From contig JAENRP010000063.1 in NCBI GenBank assembly GCA_024741835.1, positions 1 to 64,000 on the forward strand: a DNA stretch of 64,000 nt, in the 5' to 3' direction. How positions within the stretch are numbered: the stretch's first letter is position 1; each line of letters starts with the position of its first letter. This DNA is from Diplocarpon mali (lineage: Eukaryota; Ascomycota; Leotiomycetes; Helotiales; Drepanopezizaceae). Below, in pieces: positions 32,881 through 44,449 of this stretch. Below the pieces are notes generated by a model, which did not search any database, had not been told where the DNA came from, and saw only the letters and a program-made list of their open reading frames with translations. A program made the translations under genes and the position numbers.

Positions 32881-33559
32881 CTTAAATCGATACTACTAGC
32901 GAAATGCAACTTAATATGATATAGTACTAGAACGGTCCCTTTCTAAGTATAAAGCTCGACGCTAGGAAACCCTTTCCTAACTCCCTCTTAAATTACCTCC
33001 TATTTTAATTAAATACTCTTTTACCGATTCTACCCCGACTCTACTCTAAGTCGAGGGTAATACCTTTTCTAAGGACTACTCTTATAATATATTGATTATA
33101 AAGCAAGAGCTTAATGCAACTAAGCCTAACTCGGCTCTCTCTTCTGTTTCGACCTTAAAACGCACTTATAAGTAGATAGCAAAGTGTAAAATTCCCCTTT
33201 CTTCTTTAAATATATACGCAATTTCAGCTTATGCTTTTCGTATAATAGCTAGGAATTAGCAAGGCGTAGAGCTCTTTAGTACCTTGTTTTACAAAATCGA
33301 TCGATTGATTTAAGATAATTAAGAAAGTTAGACCTAATAATGCGAAACCGATTCCCTCTTAAACCGATACTATAATAGAGAGGTTTTAGTAGCTATTCTA
33401 ACTGCCTCCCTTGAACCAATTGAGAAACCGATTCCAGCCGCTTATAAGGAGTACTAATATATATTTTCGAAAGCCGCTTCTGATATGCTGCCGCCTTATT
33501 AATCCTACGATTATAAAATCGAGCTTATAGCCGAAGGTACTTAAAAGGCCCTCTGATAC

Positions 33560-34345
33560 TCCCTCTTATACAAGATGTCTATACCTAAGCTAGAAATAGT
33601 AAAGGCGTACCTTATTAACAACCTTAATAAAGGGTTTATCGAGGCCTCCTCTACCCCTTACGCTACGCTAGTACTATTTGTAAAAAAGGCCGATAGCTCC
33701 CTATGATTCTATATTAACTACTATATGCTTAATAACCTTACTTATAAAGACCGCTACCCCTTACTACTAATCGACAAGACCCTAGCTCGATTAGCTGGCG
33801 CTTAGATTTTTATAAAGCTCAATATACAGCAGGCTTTCTATCGAATCCAAATGGACCTTAAATCTAAAGAGCTTACTACTTTTAAAACTCAGTATAGCAT
33901 GTATAAGTATAAGGTACTTCCTTTTAGCCTTACTAACGGCCTTACTACCTATTAAAGGTATATAAACGATATCCTTTTCGATTACTTTAATGATTTTTAT
34001 ATAGCCTACTTAAACGATATCCTTATTTACTTTACTAACCGACTCGACTACGAATCGCATATAAAATAAGTCCTTTAGCGATTATCGGATATAGAACTAT
34101 AGGCCGACCTAAAGAAGTATAAGTTTAATATTATAGAGACTAAGTACCTTAGCTTTATTATCACTACCAAAGGCATTCGGGTTAACCCTAATAAGGTAGT
34201 AGTAGTAGAGAATTGGACCTACCCTTTTATTATAAAGGGTATTCAATCATTCCTTAGTTTTTACAACTTTTATTATTATTTTATTTTAGACTATAGTCTT
34301 ATTACCGCCCCTTTAGTGCACCTTATTAAGAATAATATTCCCTTT
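33560..34345 (+). pseudogene. G1 reverse transcriptase remnant
   Basis: Gypsy RT blocks in order: GFIEASSTPYATLVLFVKKAD, FYINYYMLNNLTYKDRYPL, LARLAGA-IFIKLNIQQAF, YKYKVLPFSLTNG, AYLNDILIYF (catalytic at 34007-34018, expected YLDD), and KYLSFIITTKGIRVNPNK. Only a few stops, but three invariant Asp residues read as Asn. Confidence 0.92.
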
Positions 34346-34800
34346 CGATTCACCTCCGAATATAAGCAAAGCTTCCTATAGCTATAAGAAGCTTTAACGT
34401 ATGCCCTAATCCTCTAGTACTATAGGCAAGACCTCCTTTATATATTAGAAACTAATGCCTCTAATAGTATAATCGCCTTTGTATTATCGTAGTAATACAG
34501 GTCCGAATAGCTCCTAGTTGCCTACTATAGTAAGACTATAGCATCGGCCGAGCTGAACTACGCTATATATAATAAGGAGATACTGGCTATTATTCGATCA
34601 TTTGGCTATTTCAAAGCCGAGCTTATAGGAGCACCCTACTGAATTATAGTATATATAGACTATAAAGCACTTAAGTACTTTATAACTACTAAAAACCTTA
34701 GTTCTCAATAGGCCTAATAGGCCGAGCTTCTCTTTAAATACGACTTTACGATTACCTACCGACCCGGCTTTGAAAACCCTCTTGCTAACGCCCTAACTTG
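34345..34800 (+). pseudogene. G1 RNase H remnant
   Basis: ETNASNSIIAFVLS at 34448 onward (expected TDASD), AYYSKTIASAELNYAIYNKEILAI, and YIDYKALKYFITTKNL near 34655 (expected DHKALKYF). Confidence 0.9.
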
Positions 34801-34949
34801 CTATATCAATGAGTTAAAGGATTAGAATATAATAAAACGCAATAATCGCCTTATGATATTATTACGCTAGGATTAGATTGACCCCTGAATCCTCTTTAAA
34901 TAGCTTTATAAATAGACTATAGCTAAGAACCTAGTCTCTATTGAAGAGG

Positions 34950-36060
34950 TTTCGGCCTTCTCCTTTGCTTTCTATATTATTAATTAAGTACTTGCCGCCA
35001 ATTAATAATATAGGCTTTATTAAGTCTATCGCCAGGCAGCCCTTTAGAACGAGTCTAATATAGCCCTAACTAAGGCTAACCCTTAGACGATAAAAGGAGA
35101 TTTGCTTCTCTACTAAGGTAAACTAGTAGTATTAGATATAGATCACCTTTATACGCTACTTATATAGGAGGTCTATGATCAAATTGCTACCGCGCATCTA
35201 AGCGCGCGTAAAACCTATTAGCTTCTCTCCTTATAGTACTATTGGCCGAATCTACGCTAATACGTTTCCTAGTACTATAAGAACTGCTATACCTATAGAT
35301 GAAGCAAAGTCCCTTATAATAAAAAACCTAATCTACTCCAACCCCTTTTAGTACTAAGCCGACCTTAGGAATATATAACTATAGATTATATAAGTTTTAA
35401 TAAAGATAAGTATAATTATAATAATATTCTTATAATTATCGATCGGTTTAGTAAGTAGGCAATCTCGATACCCTACTAGAAGACTACCGATTCACACTAG
35501 TTAGCCTAACTTTATATATACTATATATATTGCTACTTTAGTCCCCCTTTAATAATCACCTCGGACTAGGGCCCTTAATTTATCTTAAGCTTTTAAAAAG
35601 CTTTTACCTCCGTTTTAGGTACGAAATTGACCCTTAGTTCGGCCTACTACCTAGAAACCGACGGCCAAACTGAGAATTATAATCAGTACCTTACGCAACG
35701 CCTCTGCCCCTTTATTAGTTACTATTAAGACGATTAGAGCAAATTCTTGCCTATAATGGATTTCGCTTAGCTAACTCTCCCCTATGACTCCCTTAATAGC
35801 TTATTGCTATTTGAAATAGTGCATAGGTACGCTCTATGTACTAATTGGGACTAGAAGCTTAATATACCTAATTCGGAGTCCCCTTCTTAGAAACTTAATC
35901 GATAAGACGCCCTTAAGTACTCCGCAAAGCATTATAGAGCTTAGACCCTTGCTAAATCTCATATCCTTAAGGCCTAGGAACGTATGCAAAACGCCACTAA
36001 TACCTCTTGCCGCCCTACTACTTTCGAAGTCGGCGATCAAGTATACTTAAATATACGTCC
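34950..36060 (+). pseudogene. G1 integrase remnant
   Basis: The zinc-binding and catalytic core region between RNase H and chromodomain. YLETDGQTE-like LETDGQTENYNQYL around 35660-35695 marks the DDE core, and YLNIRPYLIDRPFKKL near 36050 marks the C-terminal GPY/F-like region. An antisense frame at 35834-36040 is a shadow. Confidence 0.85.
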
Positions 36061-36264
36061 CTACCTTATAGATAGGCCTTTTAAAAAGCTTAGCTTCCTT
36101 AGAGCTAGCCCGTTTAAGATAGTAGAGAAAGTGTTTAGTTTATACTAACTAAAGCTACTTAACTTTATAAAGGTATATAATATCTTTTACTTAAGTCGCC
36201 TTTAAAGGGACCCTAGTACCCCTTTAGATAGTTAAGTAAATAAACCCTCTCTTACTATTAATAT

Positions 36265-36455
36265 TATAAGAGAATAAGAATACAAAGTAGAGAACCTACT
36301 TACTATACGAAAGCAAGCCAGTACGCTTATATACTACGCCTTATAGGTTAGCCGCGATATTAATTTAAAATAGTACCTAGCTTCTAATTTTATATATACG
36401 CCTTTCAAGCTTTGCGAATTTCATTTAGAAAATCCAGACCTCCTAGGCCCGCCTA
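36265..36455 (+). pseudogene. G1 chromodomain
   Basis: EYKVENLLTIRKQASTLIYY followed by LK-YLASNF and FKLCEFHLENPDL fits a chromodomain core plus the tail typical of fungal chromovirus integrases. It is followed by the polypurine tract AAAAGGGAAGG (36561-36572). Confidence 0.78.
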
Positions 36456-36575
36456 TAAGGCTTCTTAATTAGATATAGGCCTATATTAATAGTATAGATG
36501 ATTATAATAATATAGGTGATAATAAACCTATAGTTGGATACTTAAGGACGAGCTTTTTTTCAAAAGGGAAGGTAA

Positions 36576-36878
36576 TATAACGGATTATCACTATATATAG
36601 GTTATACCCTAATTCGTACCCGGTTTATACCCAGTTCGGTTATGGCTTAGCGCAATCTTAATATAAGCTACGAACTAGGTTACCCCTAGTTAGTATCTAG
36701 TTCAGCTCCCCTTAAGCAGGTGACCCTCTTTTCTTTATATATATATACTATGCCCTTCTACTCCTTTAAGGCTCTATAGTTATTAATTCTAAGTCATTAC
36801 TAAGACGTTCTATTAGCATTGCTATATGACTCGTACGCGTATCGGTGCCGAGCAGAGGTTATACTCCCAGTCGTCATA
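36576..36878 (+). repeat. G1 3' LTR (303 bp)
   Basis: Same length as the 5' LTR. It starts TATAACGGATTATCAC and ends GTCGTCATA before TSD CTTAG. Confidence 0.92.
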
Positions 36879-36883
36879 CTTAG

Positions 36884-37560
36884 CGTAATATATTATAATA
36901 CTAAAGCCTCGTTTAAGACTAAATAGCCTTATTAGAAGGCGCAATATCACGCTTTAAAATGGATACTAGGCCTTAGAGTAAGAGTTGCTAGTTTACTAAA
37001 ATGGCTTGCGAGTTGTTAGCAGTAGTTCTACTTATAGGAGTATCTCCATTAGGTATTAAGGAAGAGAGCTTCTTAGCTTGGATTTATACTTAAGCTATCG
37101 CAGAAGTTAAGAGCGTTTTATCAACGGTCTTAAAGACCTATTTTAAGAGTAGTTTATAGTATTTGCGTTAGGTCTTTTAAGTCTCCTTGCGCATATAGTG
37201 CTCTTTTATTAGGATTTTATATTTATCCTTAATATCCTTATAAGAAGCCTATAGAGGAGGAGCCTTTAATAGATCTTTTAAAGGAAAGCAGGCGTAAATC
37301 TATTCGGATAAAGTCGCCGTATACTCTTTATATAACCTTGCGTATACTACGCAAAGGTTAGCCGTTTCCAGTTCCTTAAGCTCCTATATAAAGGGAGCTT
37401 AAGGCTCAGTCTCTATAATTGACTTAAATAGGAGTCTTGAATTAGTAAAAATAGTGATATTATAGAGCTTAGCGAAGAATATGTATTTACTAAACCACTT
37501 TACTTAAAAGGCAAAGGTGTTAAAGTAAGGCTTAGAGATGCTTAAAGAGTTAGATATATT
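36884..37560 (-). pseudogene. E1 gag, N-terminal part
   Basis: The minus-strand frame reads LLFKSIIETEP-APFI-ELKEL, YARLYKEYTATLSE, YKDIKDKYKILIKEHYMRKE and ILKRDIAPSNKAI, the kind of helical gag frame seen in copia elements. The open frame 37542-37736 overlaps the leader and start region; the true start is uncertain. E2 has the same at 46520-47200. Confidence 0.82.
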
Positions 37561-37750
37561 AAATAGAGTTTAATGAAAAAGGTTAGGTATATAAATAAAG
37601 TTTGCAAATAAGGTTCGATTAGAAAATAGAGATTTATTAATTGAAAATAAAGGTCCTTTAAGTTATTATAAGTATTCGAAAAGTCGGTTAAGAGCTTAAA
37701 GGGCCCTTTAGCCAGTTGCATACAAAGAGAAAGCATATTAAAGTGCTTAC

Positions 37751-37762
37751 AGGGCTTATAAC
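37751..37762 (-). other. E1 primer-binding site (half initiator tRNA-Met type)
   Basis: The minus strand reads GTTATAAGCCCT directly after the LTR. It lacks the first G seen in A and B but is the same site as in D. Confidence 0.72.
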
Positions 37763-37959
37763 TATAGTACGGTCAGCTAAAGGGCCTTTATTAGGTCGCT
37801 TAAGAGGCTTGCTAATATAGATGAAGATAATTAATTATATTATTATTTAATATATATATAGTAAGGAGACTTTAGAAAGAAAAGGGAAAGTCTATGATTA
37901 AGCAGAGTCACGTAAAGGGTCTCCAGAATAAGTAGAGACTCTGCCCATTCTGCACGACA
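37763..37959 (-). repeat. E1 5' LTR (197 bp)
   Basis: The plus strand ends CCATTCTGCACGACA with little mutation at this end. TSD AATAA follows. Confidence 0.93.
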
Positions 37960-37964
37960 AATAA

Positions 37965-39976
37965 CTTTTCTCTTCTTAACTCTCTCCCTCCCTTGCAAAT
38001 ACTTTATACTATATCGACCTATACTCGTCGATAACTCTCCTTTACTCTTCAAAGCCTCTCACTCCTTCGAAACCCCTAAATACAACTCGACTCTTCGAAA
38101 AACCCTCCTTGCAAATAAGTCATTGATCTTCTCTATATTCCCTATCGACCTATACTTATCGACAACTCTCCTTATACCCTTTGAAGCTCCTTACCTCTTT
38201 AAAGCTCCTTACTCCTTCCTTCGAAACACTCAGGTATAAACTAAGGGACTTATACCTATATATATATGTAGAGACTTAGTCAGCCTTAGTAGGTTATACC
38301 ATACCATTTAAGACTAGGTCAACTTTAGTAGAGTAATAAGCTTTAGACCCCACTTCCTTAGATTTATATTACACCTCTCCTTATATAACCTTATTATAAC
38401 TCCTAATTAGTAAAGAGACGTGATCTCGAAGTAAAACCTTCTCTCTTAAGATCTATAAACCTATAATACCTTAATATATACTCTACTAAAAGGCTTTAAG
38501 AACGTATATAGCTCTACCTGTATTAATCTTCCCCCTTTTGAATAGGTCACTATTTAGCATTAGGTCCCTTTAGACTAAACTAAATAATATAAAAAGAGTT
38601 AATACTTATGACCTCTAATCTTATACCACTTAAGAGAAGTGAAAGGTTAACTGCACCTCTACTACCAGGCCTTACTACTACCAGTTCTACTAGTTCTATA
38701 GGCCTTACTACTAACCCTGGTCCTAGAGATATTCCCCCTCCTAAGCCCACTTAAGAAGAAACCTCCCCTAGTACCGATTTCACTCTTAGGCCCAGACCGC
38801 GAGTAGATTCTCGAAATACCCTATTGCTATTAATTAAAGTTAAGGAAGAAGTTATACTCTCCTTAAAGATATTTACCCTTACTATATCGGCCCTTCTCTT
38901 TTCAGCTGCTTAATAGGCCGAAATCGCGAACCTTATTAGCGCTGCCATAGCCGCTGCTCTTTAAAATAATATAGCTGCCCCTTCTTCCTTAAGTGCTAGC
39001 CCTTAGAATACTTAGTCCCTTACTGCCGACTTACTACCTCCCTTAGACTACTACCTTTTAATCATCCGACCTTTAGTTTTAGCTATTAACCCCTATTGAA
39101 TTAAGTACCTTTAAACTTATTTTAGCAACCACTAGGGCGAAATTACTTATAATACTTAAAAGATAGCTATAAAAGTATTTATTTAAAAGTACTTAAGTAA
39201 CTTTACTTTAAGAGAGGACTAAGTTATTACTTACTTTAAATGTATAATAAGTAAAGCTTAGAACTTGATCTTATAATATATAAATCCTATCTTTACTAAT
39301 AAGTTTATATATACTACTAATATCCTTAGGGTCTTAGATTAGAGGTTCTTTAATTATAACTATATTTAATCTGCTAAGCTTAAATATAGTAGGCTAACTA
39401 TAGGTTTATTATTATATAATAAGTTCTAATCTAAGTTTATTACCCTTGCTATAGCTAAAAAGATCGATTAGTCTCGCTAGTTTAATAATATTTATAAAAA
39501 GGTCTCCTTAATCTTAAAGAACGACCTTTAAGTAGAGAAGTATAAAATAAATAATAATTATACTACTTTAGATAAGTTCTTAGCTATTGCAAACTATAAG
39601 GCCTATAATATTAAGTAAGAAGAGGCTTATAATACTTGATAAGTCGCCCTTGCTGTTGTATTCTCCCCTTTAAAGGACCGCGTCCTTGGCATATTAAAAA
39701 GGGAGTTATAGAGACCTACTGCTATAGCTACCTCCTTAGCTCCTTATACTCATTCCCCCTTGCTAGCGACTTACTAAGAAAGGTCTACTAGCTCGAAACC
39801 GTTATCTAATCTCTGCTATAACTGCAAAGCCCTTAATCACTATACAATAGACTGCCTAAAGCCAAAGAAGTAGGGCGAGTTTATAATAGCTAAAGTTGAA
39901 ATAGAAAACGACCTGCTATTAGGAAACTATTAAGCTATAGTAAAGACTCTTACTATAGTATAGGTTATAATTTATA
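37965..39976 (+). pseudogene. C2 leader second part and gag
   Basis: The leader (37965-38740) has the same duplicated segments as C1. Gag follows at about 38750-39976 with a fully readable zinc knuckle CYNCKALNHYTIDC at 39814-39855 (C-x2-C-x4-H-x4-C intact). This stretch is the uninterrupted version of the B1 target site. It is cut by E2 at AAAAG (39977-39981). Confidence 0.85.
38782..38804. repeat. 23-bp palindrome in C2 gag
   Basis: Arms ACTCTTAGGCC and AGACCGCGAGT; the C1 equivalent is 4342-4364. Here the CG-containing arm is the intact one, in C1 the other. Confidence 0.87.
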
Positions 39977-39981
39977 AAAAG

Positions 39982-40179
39982 TATGGTGCGGTCGGCTGGA
40001 GGGCCTTTATTAGGTCGCTTAAGAGGCTTGCTAATATAGATGAAGATGATTGATTGTATTGTTCTCTAGTATATATATAGTAAGGAGACTTCGGAAAGAA
40101 AAGGGAGAGTCTATAACTTAGCAGGAGTTATATAAAAGGTCTTTAGAATAAGTAGAGACTCTGCCTATTTTATATAATA
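39982..40179 (-). repeat. E2 3' LTR (198 bp)
   Basis: It starts TATGGTGCGGTCGG and ends TTATATAATA, strongly RIP-altered at the end. The minus-strand polypurine tract AAGGGGT is at 40180-40187. Confidence 0.92.
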
Positions 40180-41850
40180 TACCCCTTAGTTAGGCGATGC
40201 TCTTAGAATCGCTTAGCTATATAGATAAAATAAAAGAAAGAATAGCAGTTATAAGGAAAAGAGGCTCTATCTTATATGCTACCCCTCTAAAGGTCGTTCC
40301 TTTTAAAATAAGAAGGGTTACTATAAGCAATAAGCGCGCTTAAGAATCTTCGCAATTCTATACTAATGCTCTATTAGGCTTCCTATAAAGTATTTCTATC
40401 GCAGAAGTTCTCCTTCCCTTCTTTTAAAAATAACCCTCCTTTATTATTTAAAAATATCATCTTTATATTAATAATTTTTAAATATAGAAGGAACTCCCGC
40501 TTGTTATAGCCCTGGCCGCCCTTGTAAAGTAAGACCTTTAGAGTCCCTATACCTTGCATTATACTAACTTTGCGTTAGGTTGCTAGCGCTCCTTTAAGAG
40601 CTATAACCTTAGTACGATCGTCCTAGCGCCTACTAGGCAATAAGCTGCCGCTGCTATCGCCCCTGCTGCCACCGCCGCCCTTGCCGCTGCCGCTGCCACT
40701 TAAGAGCCCTACCCCTACTATGCGCTGTATACCTAAGCCTATAATAGAGCGTGATAATATATGCGTATATTGCATTATATATAGGAGTATTAGCAATCTT
40801 AATTATTAGTGCTTTAATAGCACCTTTGGTGCGCGTTGCGTTTATTATATAATACTAAGTAATAGCTGCTAATAGGCTAGTAGACCTCTCCTTGCCTCTT
40901 AAGAGGCTATTATATCGGCCTATGCCTGCGGCACCTTTAAGGAGGAGGTGGTACTACTGCTTAATGTAATAAAGGGTGCGCTTTAGAGCTTCTATAGTAC
41001 GTTTATTAAGTCTTATTAAGTTCTAAGCTGATTTTAAAAGATGGGAGCAATTAGACCCTAGTGTTAAGAGGGCCTGCTACTCTTATAAGTAGTAGTATTA
41101 CTACCTCCTTTACTCTTAGTATACTATTCCTATTTGCTCTTAAGCCCTTTGGCTTAGACCCGTTCGCCCTTGCTATCGCTGCTGCTGCTCCTGTCCTATC
41201 TGCTGCTACTATTGCAGCTACTACTATAGTATCTCCTTTTATCTCTCCTATCCCTACCCCTGCTATCGCCGCTCCTGCTATTGCTACCGCCCTTGCTGTC
41301 CTCGCCCTTATCGCCTCTGCCGTACCTCCTGCCTTCGCCCCTACTGTCGCTAGTATATTCGCCGGTAGGCCTCTAGCTAAGGGAGTGCCTCTAGGCCTCT
41401 TTTAAGAGGAGATCTATGCAAAGCTTATAGCTATGGCTTCGCAGCTCCTAGCATTAGCTAAGAGGATCTAAGAAAGGGTTACGCCTTATAATAGCAGCTT
41501 AGGAACGTTACCTATCTTATATTTTTAGAAAAGGAGAAGCTTTTATAGTGCGCTTTATAAGAGAAAACAAATAAATATAATTATAAGAGAGTAGGAGCTT
41601 ATAAGTATAAGTCTTTTAATAATAAGTAACTACTCGCTAGCAAGTGCGAGTTGCTAAACAATTATTTAAAAGCTCTAGAGGTTTAATAAACAAATGAAGC
41701 TCTTAAACTTCTGGCAGTCTAGGTTCTTAGTAAGCCTATCTACGTATATCTCCCTAGTAAGGAGGTAGATTATTTAAAAGCTTTCTCTTTAGTACTCCTA
41801 GCAGATCTATATATTACTAATTTTAATATATTAAAGGCTTGTCTTAATCT
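40180..41850 (-). other. E2 long 3' region with GC islet and Ala-rich open segment
   Basis: There are no RT, RNase H or env-like motifs. The GC islet at 40645-40705 consists of CCG/GCT triplets. At 41054-41401 the minus strand is open for about 115 codons; the plus strand is open at 41061-41405 (114 codons, Ala/Pro/Ser-rich). The same frames are open in E1 although the middle parts differ much. Function unknown; the two strands cannot both be assumed coding. Confidence 0.55.
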
Positions 41851-42490
41851 TCTTATTCTTTATAACAATTAGCCGAATCGTCTATTAGTTATTATAATAT
41901 ATATTCTATTTAAAGAGGGAGTTTATGCAAATCTCCTTAAAGAGGCGTTTTATAGCTATTATCTCCTTTGTAGTAGAAACCATGCTATAGAGTTCTGCTT
42001 TAGTAAAGGAGAGCGTAATAGTCGCTTAGCGATTCGCTTTCTAAATAATCGGTCCTTTAAATAGGAAGAAGACGTATCCTTAAGAGGATCTGCGGGTCTT
42101 TCGATCATCTTTAAAAGAAGCATCTAAAGATGCGACCAATTAGTATTCCTTAGCCTTAAAGTTATAGGCAATTCTTAAGAAGTGCGTACTATATAGGTAT
42201 TAAAGCGTCTAGTCCGTGGCTAAAAGGTGCTTAAAGCTTAGATTAATTAAGAAGAAAGATAGTTAGGAGGCTATAAATGCAACGTTTAAGCGTATTATAA
42301 TCGCTATATAAAGAATAGAGCCTATTTTCTCTTAGTACTCCTTTACCTTTTCTAAAGAAGCTTGCCCTAAGTTCTTAACAAACTCCTTCTTTAGTAGTAA
42401 AGTACTAGGCACTCTCCTTATATTAGCTTTAAACTTTTGAGCGATCTTCTTAATATAGGTATTATAAACTAAGGAGATCCTCTTTGCCTT
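41850..42490 (-). pseudogene. E2 RNase H remnant
   Basis: The minus strand reads ANRQATITLSFTKAELYSMVSTTKEI with the conserved Glu of TEAE present, then IYYNN-QTIRLL where the CDN Asp is lost. Confidence 0.82.
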
Positions 42491-43300
42491 CCTATTTTAA
42501 ATAATCCTTACTTTAAGGAATTAGAAGATATCTCTTATAATAGTAAGCTTATATACCCTCTTTAGGTCTTTAATCAGACGAGTCGCCTGATCTAAGTTAA
42601 ACGCCTTATATAATACTTAAATATTATTAATATAAAACGCTATAAAGACTATGCGATCCTTTATTATAAAAATACAAGGCTCCTCGCCTAATAGCTTAAG
42701 TTGAAGGCCCTTAAGCGTTCCTGCGAAGTTCTTATACTATAGCGCTAAAGAGTCTTTTAGCCTATAGAGCGCGCGGTCCAGTTCTATTACTATACTAAGG
42801 CGCTTAAAGCCATTTAGTAGGAAGCATATGACTAAAGCACTCCTTAGGTCTTTAGGAGCGTTGACAAATGCGTTAATAATGTTGAACTGCTTTACTTCTA
42901 TATTAAAGTATATAGTAAGCGCTATTAGTACCTTAAAAGACCTTGCTGCAAGCGTGGCTGCGTAGGTTGAGAAAATTAAAGCTTTATTTTAAAGATCCCT
43001 TTATATAATTAGCTATAATCGGCACTTTAAAAGCTTGCTAAAGCTATTAACCTTATAGGTAAAAACCCATTTTAATAGTATTAGCAAGGGCTTTGAGTAG
43101 TCCCTTTATACAATTCTCTAGTAACTTTGAGATTCTAAATTCCTAATCTCCTAGCGCCCTCCTTCCTTAAATCGTTTATTAAAAGGGTGCTTCTCTAGGT
43201 CCTACCATCCTTTCGAAGGCTTCAGCAAAGAGCCTTAGTACTATAGGCGGTTAAGAGACTACGCTTTATCCTTTGCCTAACTATTAATTGCAGCTTTAAT
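42490..43300 (-). pseudogene. E2 reverse transcriptase remnant
   Basis: The minus strand reads YAATLAARSFKVLIAL, IEVKQFNIINAFVNAPKDL, ELDRALYRLKDSLAL-YKNF, GEEPCIFII and FYINNI (catalytic at about 42623-42634, expected YVDD). Clear copia RT, inactive. Confidence 0.92.
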
Positions 43301-44449
43301 AATTATATAAACTATTAAATAGTCCTTCCTATCCTCCCTTATTTATTCATTTACTTAAAAGGTTAATATAAACTCCTGCGTATATAAGGAGTAGGGTAAA
43401 TTAATATTGCTTTAAAAAAGCATATGCTTTAAAGTAGTAGTATATACTTTTAAAGTCTCCTATTGCTTAACGCTTAAGCGTCTTATCCTCTTTTGCCTAA
43501 GAAGAGGGAGTTCCTCTTTACGCTTTTCTCTATAGGTCTCCTCTTCTATTTTTATTATTGCTAAAGGTTCCTTTAAGAGTCTAAGTAGCTCTGTCTCCTA
43601 AGCCTATAGTCTTTAAGCTAGTATTATAACTTAAGGTATTATATTATTAAGGCCTGCTCCTTTTACTAGGTCGCTTTTTATAAGACTATTAAAGCTCCTC
43701 TTAGATCTTGGCAGTAGTGCCTTTAGCTTTCTATTAGAGTTTACTAAAGCCTGCCTTTATAATTAAAGACTCTATTTTAAAGCCCTTAAGCCATCTCTAT
43801 TCTTATATAGAATAGCAGCTAAAGATCTGCCGATCGCCTTATAAAACTTATCTTTAAAGACTCCCTTAAAGTCATCTATAGTTCCTTCTTTAATAAGGCC
43901 TCTATAGGGAATTATCACCCTTAAGCTCTAGTTGCTATTTGCCTTTTTAAAGACTGGCGAAGTGGCTTCTAATTCGCTTGCTTTTACCCTTAAGTTTCTA
44001 AGCGGGTCTCTTAGAGAATTTGAATTTAAGTTAAGGCCTTTTATATTATTAGTTAGAGGCTATAAAGCAGCGTCAGTCTATAATATAGGCTCTTCTTATA
44101 TAATAGCTTCTTCTATAGCGATTGCATTCGGCCCTGCAATAAGCTCCAATTCCTTGAAAATGCCTTTAAACTTAGCATCCTAAGCTCCCTCTCCCTCTTC
44201 AATCAATTAAAGGGTCGTCTTAAGTTCTTAGCGCAATATAGGGTTTGCGCGCTCAGCTTTTGGACTATAAAAAAGAGACTTATCGAATTCGATATTATAA
44301 GTCATTATTACTTACTAGAGTATAAGAACCCAGATTTTATAAACATTAGAAGTAATATATCTAATTAAGTAACCTAAGTGCCCTTATAGTTTAATTTTAA
44401 AGGTTCGGCGGTCCCTCCTTACCTTCCTCTCCTTAATTAAAGGGTATAC

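Larger units (their letters stand above)
30501..36878 (+). mobile_element. G1: complete Ty3/gypsy chromovirus inside E1 gag
   Basis: 303-bp LTRs (30501-30803, 36576-36878) are flanked by TSD CTTAG (30496-30500, 36879-36883). Length is 6378 bp. Order is gag, protease, RT, RNase H, integrase, chromodomain. Its sequence is distinct from C. It is the only G copy in the window and lacks the 23-bp palindrome. Stops and Asp-to-Asn changes inactivate it, so other copies must exist elsewhere if RIP made these changes. Confidence 0.94.
17824..37959 (-). mobile_element. E1: Ty1/copia family E element containing A2 and G1
   Basis: 197-bp LTRs at 17824-18020 and 37763-37959, TSD AATAA (17819-17823, 37960-37964). 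Subtracting A2 and G1 with their TSDs leaves 7558 bp. Read on the minus strand: gag, protease, integrase, RT, RNase H, then a long 3' region. Visible segments are 18021-18618, 24819-30495 and 36884-37762. It matches E2 throughout. Confidence 0.94.

Noticed and set aside
35834..36040. 68-codon minus-strand frame
   Set aside because: Antisense to the G1 integrase C-terminus.
37843..38052. 69-codon minus-strand frame
   Set aside because: It crosses the E1 LTR/C2 junction at 37959/37965 and is an accident of the insertion.
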